Positions 38,022 through 47,425 are shown, counted from the stretch's first letter. The stretch is DNA of 64,000 nucleotides from Oceanimonas marisflavi (GCF_003049725.1 NZ_QAGM01000002.1:62001-126000), one strand, 5' to 3'. Numbers and translations are program-made. The notes: a model not told the origin generated them from the sequence alone.

Positions 38022-40055
38022 TCAGATGCTGTCGTGCACGATACGGGGGGTAACGAAGATAATCAATTCCCGCTTTCTATTATTGTCCGATGTTCTTTTG
38101 AACAGCCGACCCACCACCGGAATATCCCCGAGCACAGGAACCTTGCTCACGTTACGGATGATATCCTGCTGAAAGATACCCCCCAATACCAGAGTTTCAC
38201 CGTCGTTTACCAACACTTGGGTAGTGATCGACTGGGTATTGATAGCGATCTCAAACTCCCCACGAACAAGTATGGGTTCGGCCGAATTCTGAGTCACTAT
38301 CAAATCCAGCACCACCCGGTTATCAGGGGTAATTTGGGGAGTAACATTGAGACTCAAAAAAGCGTCCTTGAACTCGGTATTTGTCCCCTGTTCTGAAGTG
38401 GTCGGAAAAGGGATCTGGAGGCCTTGTTTGATCTCAGCCGCCATCTGATTAGAGGTGGTCACCCGGGGGCTGGCGATAATTTCGGCTCGCTTTTCCTCTT
38501 CCAGTGCAGATAATTCCAGATCGAGAATACGGCCACCGCCAAGCTTAGCAATCTGAAAAGCGATGCTGCCGGGGGCGTCCTTTACCGGCAGGTTGACGTT
38601 AAAGGAGTCATCAATCCTACGACCATCATCGTCTCGGGCTCTAAGTCCCTCGGTTGTCCCACCGATAGCGGTATTATTATGTCCTCCAGAAGTGTCATTG
38701 GTGAACCCCCAGCGCACCCCGAATGCCTCCTCAAAACCATCGTCTATGGTAACTATGCGCGCCTCAATCACCACCTGCTTGATGGGAATATCAAGCAGGG
38801 TCAGCATGCGGCGAATGCTTTCGATGTTGTCCCGGGTGTCCTTGATCACCAGCATATTGGTGCGCTCATCCACCGCGATGGCCCCCCGTTCGGAAAGCAA
38901 ACGGGTGCTTTCGTTGGTGAGCAGGGCCACCACGTCCACGGCCTTGGCGTAGTTGACCTGCAGAAACTCGGTTTCAAGGGGCGCCAACACTTCCTTGGCC
39001 TGACGGCTTTCCAGCTTTTGCTGCTCCTGCTGCGCCAGCTCTGATGCCGGCGCCACCAGCAGAATATTGCCGTCCAGCCGCTTGTCGAGACCCTGCACCT
39101 GCAAAATGGTGTCGAGGGCCTGCTCCCAGGGCACACCGTCCAGGCGCAGGGTCAGGTTGCCCTGTACCGAGTCGGTGGTGACCAGGTTGAAACTGTTGAA
39201 ATCGGCGATCAGCTGCAGCGCGGTTCGCACCGGAATATCCTGAAAATTCATGGAGATGGGCTTGCCACCGTAACGCTTGCCGGTGCTTTTGGCGCTGACC
39301 CTGGCGGCGGGCTTGACCAGCTCTATCACCACCCGGCGCCCGTTCTGATCATACTGGTATTCAAAGTCACCGGCAGTCTCGACCGCCAGCACCACATTTT
39401 CCCGATCCCGCCGCGTTTTGATGCGGTTGGCCACGGTGGCAAAGTCGTTGACGTCGTAGGTTTTCAGTAACCGGTCGGGAATATGGGTGTTGTAAAAGCT
39501 GATATCCAGCCGGTTGCCATGTTTTTGCAGATCCATGGCGGCCGCCGACTGTTCAAGCTCAACCACCACCTGTCCCTGCCCTTTGGCGCCCCGCTGAAAA
39601 TCGATACCGGCCAGTGTGTTAATGGTGCCTGGCGGCAACATTGTGCCCGCATTGCTGCTACCGGTAATACCGGCGCCCAGCAGCACCATGACCATTTTGT
39701 TATCACGCTGCACCCGGTAGGGCTGAAGCCGCTCCATGGGGATCACCACTTCCAGCGCCGAGCCGGCCCGGCGAATATCGATGGTGGAAATGCCCTGGCG
39801 TTCAATGGGGATCTGGTTTTTCGCCAGTGCCGAGCTGGCGCCGGGCAAACGCAGCACCAGGCTGGCAGGCTCCTGAGTCAGCTGCTCGGTGACTGCCGGT
39901 GGCATGTCAAACTCCATTTCCAGCACCAGTTGATCCCCGGCCAGCGGGTTCACCCTGAACTGCTCCAGACTGACCGCCAGTGCCGGCAAGGCGATCAGCC
40001 ATGCCAGCAGGGCGACCATGCATTGCTTCAGCCTTGTGGCCGTTGTGTTCACCAT
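38022..40055 (-). CDS. pilQ: Type IV pilus secretin
   Basis: A 677-residue outer-membrane secretin. A signal peptide (ending LPALAVS) is followed by two AMIN-type beta domains (about 30-230), a secretin/TonB short N-terminal domain (GGKPISMNFQDIPVRTALQLIADF near 255), an N1 domain (about 365-430) and the C-terminal secretin core (about 440-677; VPVLGDIPVVGRLF, RKRELIIFVTPRIV). It forms the pore for pilus passage. GGAG stands eight bases before ATG 40055. It is the last gene of pilMNOPQ. Part of its 3' half (about 38030-38720) has lower GC than the neighbours. Confidence 0.94.
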   Translation of the reverse strand: MVNTTATRLKQCMVALLAWLIALPALAVSLEQFRVNPLAGDQLVLEMEFDMPPAVTEQLTQEPASLVLRLPGASSALAKNQIPIERQGISTIDIRRAGSALEVVIPMERLQPYRVQRDNKMVMVLLGAGITGSSNAGTMLPPGTINTLAGIDFQRGAKGQGQVVVELEQSAAAMDLQKHGNRLDISFYNTHIPDRLLKTYDVNDFATVANRIKTRRDRENVVLAVETAGDFEYQYDQNGRRVVIELVKPAARVSAKSTGKRYGGKPISMNFQDIPVRTALQLIADFNSFNLVTTDSVQGNLTLRLDGVPWEQALDTILQVQGLDKRLDGNILLVAPASELAQQEQQKLESRQAKEVLAPLETEFLQVNYAKAVDVVALLTNESTRLLSERGAIAVDERTNMLVIKDTRDNIESIRRMLTLLDIPIKQVVIEARIVTIDDGFEEAFGVRWGFTNDTSGGHNNTAIGGTTEGLRARDDDGRRIDDSFNVNLPVKDAPGSIAFQIAKLGGGRILDLELSALEEEKRAEIIASPRVTTSNQMAAEIKQGLQIPFPTTSEQGTNTEFKDAFLSLNVTPQITPDNRVVLDLIVTQNSAEPILVRGEFEIAINTQSITTQVLVNDGETLVLGGIFQQDIIRNVSKVPVLGDIPVVGRLFKRTSDNNRKRELIIFVTPRIVHDSI

Positions 40056-40098
40056 GAGGCGCACTCCCTGCAAAATTGTTGTTAGGTATACTTCATTG

Positions 40099-40611
40099 TT
40101 ATTCGGCGACCAGCTCCAGGGTGGTTTCCCGCGTGTTCCAGCACCCCCGGCCATCGGGCACATATTCTTTCAGCCTGATGCGCTCACCGCTGACGGCGGT
40201 GACTTCGCCGTAGTTGAGCCCCAGCCGGTCGCCGGCAGCCACCAGGTGGGTTTCACCGTCCTGGGCCAGCACCAGCGCCCTGATGCCACCGGCGTTCTTC
40301 AGCGTTCCCCGCATGGACAGGTTACCGAGGGAATAACGTTCCAGGGGCTGCTTTTCACGGGCGGTATCGGGCTGCTCGCAGTCTTTCGGCAACAGTTCCT
40401 GACTGGCGGTCGTTTCCGGCCGGGGCGTTGCAAAGGGACTGCGCTGCTCGACCGGTGCATAGGACTCGGGCACATACTCGTTGACTGCAGGTATGGGCTC
40501 GGGGGGAGTCGACGGCCGGGAGCGCACCTCGGCCACATATTGGCGTAGATCTTCCTGATCGGTACAGGCGCCAAGGCCCAGCACCAGCAATAATGTCAGT
40601 GTGGTTCTCAT
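40099..40611 (-). CDS. pilP: Type IV pilus lipoprotein PilP
   Basis: A 170-residue protein with a lipoprotein signal (LGLGAC, cysteine 16), an unstructured proline-rich linker and a C-terminal beta-sandwich (about 85-170; LERYSLGNLSMRGTLKNAGGIRALVLAQDGETHLVAAGDRLG). It links the inner-membrane PilN/PilO complex to the PilQ secretin. Its start overlaps the pilO stop by one base. Confidence 0.92.
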   Translation of the reverse strand: MRTTLTLLLVLGLGACTDQEDLRQYVAEVRSRPSTPPEPIPAVNEYVPESYAPVEQRSPFATPRPETTASQELLPKDCEQPDTAREKQPLERYSLGNLSMRGTLKNAGGIRALVLAQDGETHLVAAGDRLGLNYGEVTAVSGERIRLKEYVPDGRGCWNTRETTLELVAE

Positions 40612-41192
40612 CAGCCCCCCCGCTCATTGTATTTGTAGGTTTTGGCCAGCATGCTCATGCTGAGCTGTTCATTGCCCTTGCTGCTGAGGCTGAAGCTGTC
40701 GAGAATCACGATACGCGGCAGTGCCGCCACATCGGCCACAAACCGGCCCAGCTGATGATAATCGCCGCTGACAATGATGCGCATGGGCAGTTCGGTAGAA
40801 AACTCACCGGGCTGCTCCGACTCCCAGTTGATGCGCTCGATACGCAGGCCATTGTCGGTGGCGATATAGCTGATGTCGTCCAGCAGGCCGGCAATTTCCA
40901 GCTGGCTGGGCAGTTTGCGCAACTCGTTCTCCAGTTGCTGCTTTAATGTCAACAGCTGTTGTTCATAATCCGGCAACAGGGATGCCTGATAAGACTTGGC
41001 CTCAAATATGCCCTTGAGATGTGTTTCCTCCGCCTGAGCCCGATCCAGCCGCTCAAGGCTGGCGCGGATAAGAAACTGCCCGCAGAAGCCGGCCAGCAGC
41101 ACGCAGGCCACGGCCACCACAGCGATCCTGGCGGGCTTCGGCCACTGGCCAATGTTTTCAAAGTCCAGCTCATTCAGCTCTTGCCAGTTCAT
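40611..41192 (-). CDS. pilO: Type IV pilus inner-membrane protein PilO
   Basis: A 193-residue bitopic protein: cytoplasmic start MNWQELNELDFENIGQWP, a membrane helix (about 22-42), a coiled coil (about 50-95) and a ferredoxin-like periplasmic domain. It pairs with PilN and carries PilP. It overlaps the pilN stop by four bases (ATGA at 41189-41192), showing coupled translation. Confidence 0.93.
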   Translation of the reverse strand: MNWQELNELDFENIGQWPKPARIAVVAVACVLLAGFCGQFLIRASLERLDRAQAEETHLKGIFEAKSYQASLLPDYEQQLLTLKQQLENELRKLPSQLEIAGLLDDISYIATDNGLRIERINWESEQPGEFSTELPMRIIVSGDYHQLGRFVADVAALPRIVILDSFSLSSKGNEQLSMSMLAKTYKYNERGG

Positions 41193-41743
41193 GGTTGCTC
41201 TCCTTCGGTGGACACCTTTACGCTCATGGAAAACTGGCTGAGGGCAATGGGCCGGCTGTCTGTGGCGTAAATGGAGCCCAGTCTGGGCTCGGTCAGCCAG
41301 CGGCTGGCTTCCATGCTGCGCAACATGTTGGCCACACGCGGATACGCTTCGGTTTTGCCTACCAGCTCAATATGATCCCGGGCCACATCAAGGGAGCTGA
41401 GATATACACCGGGCGGCACCAGCCCCGGCATCTGGTTAAACAGGTGCACCGAAAAAGTACGCCTTTGCTGCAGCTGTTCAATCAGCCGCACACGCTTCAG
41501 CAACTTTTCCCGCTGCTCGATAATGGCGCTGATCTCGCCCAGTACCTGATCCAGTCTGACCGTTTCCATCTGCAGAAAGCGGTTACGCTCCTGTTGCTGA
41601 TCCACCAGCTGTCCGATGCGCAGATTGATCAGCAACATCACGGTGATCGTCACCCCGGCTGCGGTGGCCAGTTGCACGAAAAAACGTTTTTTTTGCCGGA
41701 CTTTCAGCCCTTCTCGCCAGGGCAGCAGGTTTATATTGGACAT
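41189..41743 (-). CDS. pilN: Type IV pilus inner-membrane protein PilN
   Basis: A 184-residue protein with the family's N-terminal SNINLLPWREG motif (PilM-binding), a membrane helix (about 22-45), a coiled coil and a periplasmic fold similar to PilO. It overlaps the end of pilM by 13 bases. Confidence 0.94.
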   Translation of the reverse strand: MSNINLLPWREGLKVRQKKRFFVQLATAAGVTITVMLLINLRIGQLVDQQQERNRFLQMETVRLDQVLGEISAIIEQREKLLKRVRLIEQLQQRRTFSVHLFNQMPGLVPPGVYLSSLDVARDHIELVGKTEAYPRVANMLRSMEASRWLTEPRLGSIYATDSRPIALSQFSMSVKVSTEGEQP

Positions 41744-42789
41744 GGGCTAAAACTCCTCAGGGCCAGTCCCAGCGCAGTGGTGTAAGCCGCTGCATCCGGA
41801 TATTGCTGCTCCTCACCGCCAAGCAGCCGCTCAAAGCGGGGCACAAACACCGGCATGCCGAGCTCCTGCTCCAGCACCGGCATCAGCTGCGACAACTGGC
41901 TGGCGCCACCGCTGAGAAACAGGGCCTGAGGCTGCTGAGAGCCGGCGCTGCTCTGAAAGATCTGAAGGTTACGGCGAATATGCTGAAGAATGCTGGTAAT
42001 GTGCTGCTGCTCTGCCTCCTCCCGCAATGGGCCCGGCAGGGTATTCTGCAGTTTGCCGGCTTCGGCCTGGCCTTCCGGCATGCCGGCCTGCTGGCTGAGT
42101 TCACGGGTAAAATGCCCGCCGCCAAAGTTTTGCAACCGGCTGTGAATCACCTCTCCCTGCTCCACCACGGCAAAGGTAAGACATTCGGTGCCGATATCGG
42201 CCAGCGCCAGCAACTCAACATTGACCTGCTCCGCCGCCATCAGGGCCTGAGCGGCCCGGGCCAGGGCATGCACACCAATATCGACCACCCGGGCTTCCCA
42301 GCCGGCGATCTGCAGGGCGGCAAGCCGGGTGGAAATGCTGTCGGTGCGGGCGGCACTGAGCAGTATGTTTTCCCGATCCGGGCGCAGCTGGCTGACGCCA
42401 AGCCGTTCAAAGTCGAGGCTGATTTCTTCCATCGGGAAGGGAATGTGCTGGCCGGCCTCCAGCATGATCTGACTTTCCAGATCCTCGTCGGAAAGCCCCC
42501 GGGGCAGGGAAATAATCTTGGTGGTTACGCTGCTGCCGGTAACGGCCGTGGCAACCTTGTCGATGCGGCAGCCAAGCTGGCGCCGCAACAGCTTCAGCGC
42601 CTCACCGACCGCTTCTATATCCTGCAACTGGTGGTCACTGATGCTGGTGGCAGGTGTGGGAACGCTGGCCATGGCTGCCAGCTGTATATGCTCTTTCTGG
42701 CCTTTGAGCACCACCGCCTTCAGGCTGCCGACGCCAAAGTCCACCCCAACCATCCACTGCGCGTCCCTTTTTCCGAAAAGACTCAACAT
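41731..42789 (-). CDS. pilM: Type IV pilus assembly ATPase-fold protein PilM
   Basis: A 352-residue actin-like cytoplasmic protein. The nucleotide-binding motif VGVDFGVGSLKAVVL is near residue 14, with further phosphate loops in ALADIGTECLTFAVVEQGEVIHSR and LFLSGGASQLSQLMPVLEQELGMPV. It binds the PilN tail inside the cell. The ATG at 42789 (MLSLFGKR) is the usual start; a GTG at 42804 would add five residues. It is the first gene of pilMNOPQ, divergent from mrcA. Confidence 0.92.
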   Translation of the reverse strand: MLSLFGKRDAQWMVGVDFGVGSLKAVVLKGQKEHIQLAAMASVPTPATSISDHQLQDIEAVGEALKLLRRQLGCRIDKVATAVTGSSVTTKIISLPRGLSDEDLESQIMLEAGQHIPFPMEEISLDFERLGVSQLRPDRENILLSAARTDSISTRLAALQIAGWEARVVDIGVHALARAAQALMAAEQVNVELLALADIGTECLTFAVVEQGEVIHSRLQNFGGGHFTRELSQQAGMPEGQAEAGKLQNTLPGPLREEAEQQHITSILQHIRRNLQIFQSSAGSQQPQALFLSGGASQLSQLMPVLEQELGMPVFVPRFERLLGGEEQQYPDAAAYTTALGLALRSFSPCPI

Positions 42790-42888
42790 AGGCATCCATA
42801 CCACTGTTTTTTTGTTGGTATCTGTAAACTAACACAGACTCAAATGTAGTTTCTTGTTTTAATGAAATATAACCAAAAGCACTCGAAC

Positions 42889-42912
42889 ATGACGGCGCTC
42901 ACAGGATATACT
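42889..42912 (+). promoter_or_regulatory. Probable promoter of mrcA
   Basis: TATACT at 42907-42912 is a good -10 element about 42 bases before the ATG. The -35 partner is poor (TCGAACA around 42883-42889). The pilM side of the same intergenic region is AT-rich but shows no clear promoter pair. Confidence 0.35.
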
Positions 42913-42954
42913 TTCCGGCTATTGGTTAAAAAATGATTTACCGGGTTTTATTAC

Positions 42955-45336
42955 ATGCTCAAATGGCTCGTTCGCCTGCTTGCCCTGGCCTTTTTTCTTG
43001 GTCTTTCCGGCGCGGTTGCACTCTTTGTACTCTACCAGCAAATCAGCGCCGATTTGCCGGATGTGTCCACCCTCAGGGATGTGCGTCTGGAAACCCCCAT
43101 GCGCATCTACAGCCAGGACGGCGAGCTGATTTCCCAGTATGGAGAGCAACGCCGCACTCCCGTGACCATCAGCCAGATGCCACCGCCGCTCATTGACGCC
43201 TTTCTTGCCACCGAGGATGCGCGTTTTTACGAGCACCCGGGTATTGATCCGGTGGGCATCGCCCGGGCCGCCCTGGTATGGCTGACCACGGGTGAAAAAC
43301 GTCAGGGTGCCAGTACCATTACCCAGCAGGTGGCCCGCAACTTTTTCCTCAGCCGGGAAAAAACCATTGTGCGCAAGGTAAAAGAGATTGTTCTGGCTTT
43401 GCACATTGAAAGTCAACTGAGCAAGGACGAAATTCTTGAACTGTACCTCAATAAAATCCCTCTGGGACATCGTGCCCATGGCGTGGGTGCGGCAGCCCAA
43501 GTCTATTATGGCAAGGAGCTGGCCGATCTGACCCTGGCGGAAATGGCGATGATCGCCGGCCTGCCCAAGGCGCCTTCCACCCTCAATCCCATCAGCAATC
43601 CCAGCCGGGCCGGCGAACGCCGTGCCGTGGTGCTGGGACGCATGCTGGACACCGGCAAGATTACTCAAGACCAGTATGACGAGGCCATGGCGGCGCCGGT
43701 GCGGGCCCGCTATCACGGCGCCGAAATTACTCTGAGCGCCCCCTATCTGGCAGAGATGGCTCATCAGTTCGCGGTGTCCATGTTTGGCGATGAAGCCTAC
43801 ACCCGGGGCCTGAATATTTACACCACAGTGCATGCCGATGAACAGCAGGCTGCCAATCAGGCACTGATTAATGGCCTGCTGGCTTATGACCTGCGTCACG
43901 GTTACCGTGGACCTGTAGTCACCCTGTGGCAGGGCGGCCAGACCTGGAGCAGCGAGCGTATTGAGCAGCACCTGGAAGATCAGCCCGCTTACTGGCCGCT
44001 GAAGCCGGCGGTGGTGACCGGAGTAGCCGAACGCAGCGCCACCGTGGTGATCAAGGATAAGGGCACCGCCACCCTGAACTGGGACGGCCTGAAGTGGGCC
44101 CGAAAATACATAGCCGACAACCGTCAGGGCCAGGCGCCCGGGCGGGCCGCCGATATTCTCAAGGCCGGCGAACAGATTTGGGTTCGCCCTCAGGGGGATG
44201 GCTGGATGCTGGGCCAGCAGCCCGAAATCAACGGCGCCCTGGTGGCACTGGAGCCGGCTACCGGCGCCGTGACGGCTCTGGTTGGCGGGTTTAACTTCAC
44301 CCTCAACAAATTCAACCGGGTGGAGCAGGCTTCTCGCCAGATGGGCTCCAATATCAAGCCCTTTATCTATTCCACTGCCCTGGATAGGGGCTTTACCCTA
44401 GCCAGCCTGGTGAATGACGCGCCCATCAACCACTGGGATGCCGGCAGCGGCAACGCCTGGAAACCCCGCAACTCCCCCAACGTCTATGACGGTCCCATTC
44501 GGGTGCGTGAGGCCCTGGCCCGCTCCAAAAACGTAGTGTCCATTCGCCTGCTCAGGGACAGCGGTATTGCCAACGCCATGCAGCGCCTGAACGACTTTGG
44601 CTTCGACACAGCCAGCATTCCGGCTACCGAAAGCCTGGCGCTGGGCTCGCCGTCGGCTACCCCGCTGCAAATGGCCACCGGTTACGCCACCTTTGCCAAT
44701 GGCGGCAACAAGATTTCGCCCTTTGTGATAGACCGTATTGAGGACTCACAGGGCGTGGTGCTGTACCGGGCTGCACCGGAGCAAAAGCGGATTATCAGTG
44801 AGGAAAACGCCTTTTTGATCAGCTCGGCCCTGAGCTCCGCCATTCAGGGCGGCGTCAGCGGTGCCCGGCGCTGGAACGGCACCGGATGGCGCGCCGGCCG
44901 CGCGCTGGAACGGACCGACATTGCCGGCAAGACGGGGACCACCAACGACTCCCGGGATGCCTGGTTTTCGGGCTTTACACCGGATCGGGTGGCCACCGCC
45001 TGGGTCGGTTTTGACGACTTCGGCCGGCCCCTTGGACGCACCGCCTACAACCCCAACCTGGGCCGGGATCAGGTCGCCGGCGGCGAGTTCGGTGGCAGCA
45101 CGGCGCTGCCCATCTGGGCCGATTACATGAAAGTGGCGCTGTCACACTTTCCGGAGCGGGAACGCTCCCTGCCCGATGGCCTGGTCACGGCAACCATAGA
45201 TACCGCCACCGGCCTGCTGAGCAATGGCCAGGGCCGCACCGAGTATTTTGTAAAGGGCAGTGAACCTCGCCGTTACAGCCGCCCTGAAAGCCACCAGCAG
45301 TTTGGCGGCACCAGCGTCACCGACGAGTTGTTTTAA
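42955..45336 (+). CDS. mrcA: Penicillin-binding protein 1A (bifunctional transglycosylase/transpeptidase)
   Basis: A 793-residue class A PBP. An N-terminal membrane anchor (about 5-27) is followed by the GT51 transglycosylase domain (about 55-225, with ATEDARFYEHPGIDPVGIARA containing the catalytic Glu and GASTITQQVARNFFL), an OB-like insertion, and the transpeptidase domain with SxxK in RQMGSNIKPF near residue 465, SKN in ARSKNVVS near 525 and KTG in AGKTGTTNDSRDAWF near 660. It polymerises and crosslinks peptidoglycan. E. coli PBP1A has 850 residues, so this copy has a shorter tail. It is divergent from pilM. Confidence 0.95.
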   Translation: MLKWLVRLLALAFFLGLSGAVALFVLYQQISADLPDVSTLRDVRLETPMRIYSQDGELISQYGEQRRTPVTISQMPPPLIDAFLATEDARFYEHPGIDPVGIARAALVWLTTGEKRQGASTITQQVARNFFLSREKTIVRKVKEIVLALHIESQLSKDEILELYLNKIPLGHRAHGVGAAAQVYYGKELADLTLAEMAMIAGLPKAPSTLNPISNPSRAGERRAVVLGRMLDTGKITQDQYDEAMAAPVRARYHGAEITLSAPYLAEMAHQFAVSMFGDEAYTRGLNIYTTVHADEQQAANQALINGLLAYDLRHGYRGPVVTLWQGGQTWSSERIEQHLEDQPAYWPLKPAVVTGVAERSATVVIKDKGTATLNWDGLKWARKYIADNRQGQAPGRAADILKAGEQIWVRPQGDGWMLGQQPEINGALVALEPATGAVTALVGGFNFTLNKFNRVEQASRQMGSNIKPFIYSTALDRGFTLASLVNDAPINHWDAGSGNAWKPRNSPNVYDGPIRVREALARSKNVVSIRLLRDSGIANAMQRLNDFGFDTASIPATESLALGSPSATPLQMATGYATFANGGNKISPFVIDRIEDSQGVVLYRAAPEQKRIISEENAFLISSALSSAIQGGVSGARRWNGTGWRAGRALERTDIAGKTGTTNDSRDAWFSGFTPDRVATAWVGFDDFGRPLGRTAYNPNLGRDQVAGGEFGGSTALPIWADYMKVALSHFPERERSLPDGLVTATIDTATGLLSNGQGRTEYFVKGSEPRRYSRPESHQQFGGTSVTDELF

Positions 45337-45350
45337 GAAAAAACGTCACC

Positions 45351-45378
45351 CTGGCTCCCCTGTACAACGGGGAGCCAG
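45351..45378. terminator. Hairpin between mrcA and oxyR
   Basis: CTGGCTCCCC and GGGGAGCCAG flank an eight-base loop. On the minus strand it is followed by GGTGACGTTTTTT, so it can serve as the oxyR terminator after the heptamer repeat; on the plus strand it lies 15 bases after mrcA. Confidence 0.5.
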
Positions 45379-45379
45379 C

Positions 45380-45439
45380 CCCCAGTCCCTAGTCCCCAGT
45401 CCCCAGTCCCCAGTCCCCAGTCCCCAGTCCCCAGTCCCT
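45380..45439. repeat. Tandem heptamer repeat (CCCCAGT)n at the 3' end of oxyR
   Basis: About eight to nine copies of CCCCAGT stand head to tail, with CCCTAGT variants at each end. It begins three bases after the oxyR stop and reaches the hairpin after mrcA. The unit is not a multiple of three and does not lie in a gene. Confidence 0.95.
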
Positions 45440-45442
45440 ATT

Positions 45443-46336
45443 TTACAGCCGTTCGTTCAGCAGCTTGCTGATCACCCGGGCCATTTCGTTAAAACAGGGA
45501 CGGCGCACCGAGTGGGCCCGGTGCAGCAGGGCAATGGCGCGACTGGGCTCGGGATCCGTTACCCTCAGGTAACTGACGCCCGTTTCACCGTTGCGCTCCC
45601 CCACCGCCAGCTGCGGGATCAGGGTCAGTCCCGAGCCCGCCGCCACCATGTTGCGCAGGGTTTCCAGGCTGGTGGCCTTGAAGTGACTGTCTTCACCGAT
45701 GCCGGCGGCAAAGCAGAACCCCATGGCCTGATCTCTCAGGCAATGACCGTCTTCCAGCATCAGCAGCTTCTCTCCCTTGAGCTCGTCAAGCCGTATCTGT
45801 TCACGTCCGGCCCAGGGGTGACTCACTGGCACCGCCAGCAACATGGGTTCATCGTAAAGGGGAAGCGAGCCGAAATTATCCATGTTGTCGAGCTGGGCCA
45901 GGATCAGGCAGTCCAGCTCACCGTCAGCCAGCTGCTTGAGCAGAACCTGGGTCTGGGCTTCGTAAAGAAAGATATGCAGCTCGGGAAAATGTTGTTTCAG
46001 TGCGGGAATAATATGGGGAAGCAGGTAAGGGCCGACCGTGGGAATAAGGCCGATATGCAACTCGCCCGACATGGGCTCGGTAAAGGTGCGGGCAATGTCG
46101 CGCAGCTCCTTGGTGGCGGCCAGCACTCTGCGGGCCTGAGCGGTAATGGCGTCGCCGGCCGGCGTAAACAGCACCTTGCGGGAAGTCCGCTCCATCAGCA
46201 ACACGCCCAGCTCGTCTTCCAGCTTGCGCAGCTGGCCACTGAGAGTGGGCTGACTGACAAAGCACTTTTCCGCCGCCTTGCGAAAGTGGCGCTCCTCGGC
46301 GAGCGCCACCAGATATTCCAGATCCCGTAAGTTCAC
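45443..46336 (-). CDS. oxyR: Hydrogen peroxide-sensing LysR-type regulator
   Basis: A 297-residue OxyR. The DNA-binding domain (NLRDLEYLVALAEERHFRKAAEKCFVSQPTLSGQLRKLE) and the redox pair Cys199/Cys208 in LEDGHCLRDQAMGFC keep E. coli numbering exactly. H2O2 oxidises this pair and OxyR then activates antioxidant genes. The start is GTG at 46336, the position homologous to the E. coli ATG. A four-codon frame (ATG GTG AAA AGG TGA) ends across this GTG. The gene lies 213 bases downstream of the peroxiredoxin-glutaredoxin gene on the same strand. Confidence 0.95.
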   Translation of the reverse strand: MNLRDLEYLVALAEERHFRKAAEKCFVSQPTLSGQLRKLEDELGVLLMERTSRKVLFTPAGDAITAQARRVLAATKELRDIARTFTEPMSGELHIGLIPTVGPYLLPHIIPALKQHFPELHIFLYEAQTQVLLKQLADGELDCLILAQLDNMDNFGSLPLYDEPMLLAVPVSHPWAGREQIRLDELKGEKLLMLEDGHCLRDQAMGFCFAAGIGEDSHFKATSLETLRNMVAAGSGLTLIPQLAVGERNGETGVSYLRVTDPEPSRAIALLHRAHSVRRPCFNEMARVISKLLNERL

Positions 46337-46549
46337 CTTTTCACCATGGTTATCAATCCCTTTTCGGTCATGATCCCCGATCTGGATAAGAATGGGAAGG
46401 TACGTTATCAGCAGCTCAGCGAAGTAGCAGCAGGGATTGCTGTAACCGACCGTCAAATGCCAGGGAAGGCATTTGCCGAGCGCTACATGGAAGTACTTGC
46501 AGCGTGTCGGTGGAAGCAACCCTGCTGATGCTTCGCGTGGCTCCGGAGG

Positions 46550-47278
46550 TTAACCCAGGTGGGCGGCCAGCTCATCGCTGCCGCCAATATGACGGCCGTC
46601 GATAAATACCTGAGGCACGGTCGAACGACCGGACACCGCCTTCAGGCTGATACTGGTGGCATCCTGACCGATAATCACCTCTTCGTAACGCATGTTGCGC
46701 TCCAGCAGCATCTGCTTGGCCCGGGCACAGAAGGGGCATCCCGGCTTGGTAAACAGGGTAATGGCCGAGGGCTTGACCGCTTCGGGGTTAATATAAGCCA
46801 GCATGGTATCGGCGTCGGACACTTCAAAGGGGTCGCCGGGCTTTTCAGGCTCGATAAACATTTTTTCAATCACGCCATCTTTTACCAGCATGGCGTAGCG
46901 CCAGGAGCGCTTGCCAAAGCCCAGATCGCGCTTGTCGACCAGCATGCCCATGCCTTCGGTAAACTCGCCGTTACCGTCGGGGATCACCCGAATGTGCTCG
47001 GCTTCCTGATCCGCCAGCCAGGCGTTCATCACAAAGGTGTCGTTGACACTCATGCAGATAATGTCATCCACCCCATTTTCAAACAACGCCGGCGCCAGCT
47101 CGTTGTAACGGGGCAAATGAGTGGAAGAACAGGTAGGGGTAAACGCGCCTGGCAGTGAAAACACCACCACGGTCTTGCCGCTGAACAGCTCGTCGGTGGT
47201 GACGTCTGTCCATTGATCCTGCTGACGGGTGCGGAAGGTTACCTGAGGCACGTGCTGGCCGGTTTTGTCTGTCATCAT
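46550..47278 (-). CDS. Peroxiredoxin-glutaredoxin fusion (Prx5-Grx)
   Basis: A 242-residue fusion. Residues about 5-165 are a Prx5-type peroxiredoxin with the peroxidatic cysteine in [16 protein letters not shown]; residues about 170-242 are a glutaredoxin with the active site [11 protein letters not shown] and the GSH-binding [19 protein letters not shown]. The enzyme reduces peroxides using glutathione directly through its own Grx domain, as known for Haemophilus hyPrx5. The ATG at 47278 has AAGGA seven bases upstream. It precedes oxyR, which probably activates it; a GATAG-N7-CAATC half-operator lies at 47366-47382. Confidence 0.94.
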   Translation of the reverse strand: MMTDKTGQHVPQVTFRTRQQDQWTDVTTDELFSGKTVVVFSLPGAFTPTCSSTHLPRYNELAPALFENGVDDIICMSVNDTFVMNAWLADQEAEHIRVIPDGNGEFTEGMGMLVDKRDLGFGKRSWRYAMLVKDGVIEKMFIEPEKPGDPFEVSDADTMLAYINPEAVKPSAITLFTKPGCPFCARAKQMLLERNMRYEEVIIGQDATSISLKAVSGRSTVPQVFIDGRHIGGSDELAAHLG

Positions 47279-47299
47279 CGTTGAGTCCTTGTATTGCCT

Positions 47300-47382
47300 G
47301 TTTGCTGTTGGACTCAGTATTACCCGGCTTGCACTCAAGTTGAAATCGTTTAATCAACTCAGACTGATAGACTTTAACAATC
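47300..47382 (-). promoter_or_regulatory. Promoter region of the Prx5-Grx gene with an OxyR-like half-site
   Basis: On the minus strand TAATAC is a possible -10 with TTCAAC 16 bases upstream, and the plus-strand GATAG-N7-CAATC (47366-47382) resembles half of an OxyR tetramer site (ATAG-N7-CTAT). The second half is not recognisable. Confidence 0.35.
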
Positions 47383-47385
47383 AAA

Positions 47386-47417
47386 AACGGGCAATGATGC
47401 CTCATTGCCCGTTTGAT
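47386..47417. terminator. Terminator after the YdcH-like gene
   Basis: AAACGGGCAATGA and TCATTGCCCGTTT form a 13-bp stem with a four-base loop; flanking A and T runs make it bidirectional. It separates the YdcH-like gene from the Prx5-Grx promoter. Confidence 0.85.
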
Positions 47418-47425
47418 AAAACAGC

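Noticed and set aside
45380-45439. Possible CRISPR-like array
   Set aside because: The repeat unit is 7 bases with no spacers, so it is a simple tandem repeat.
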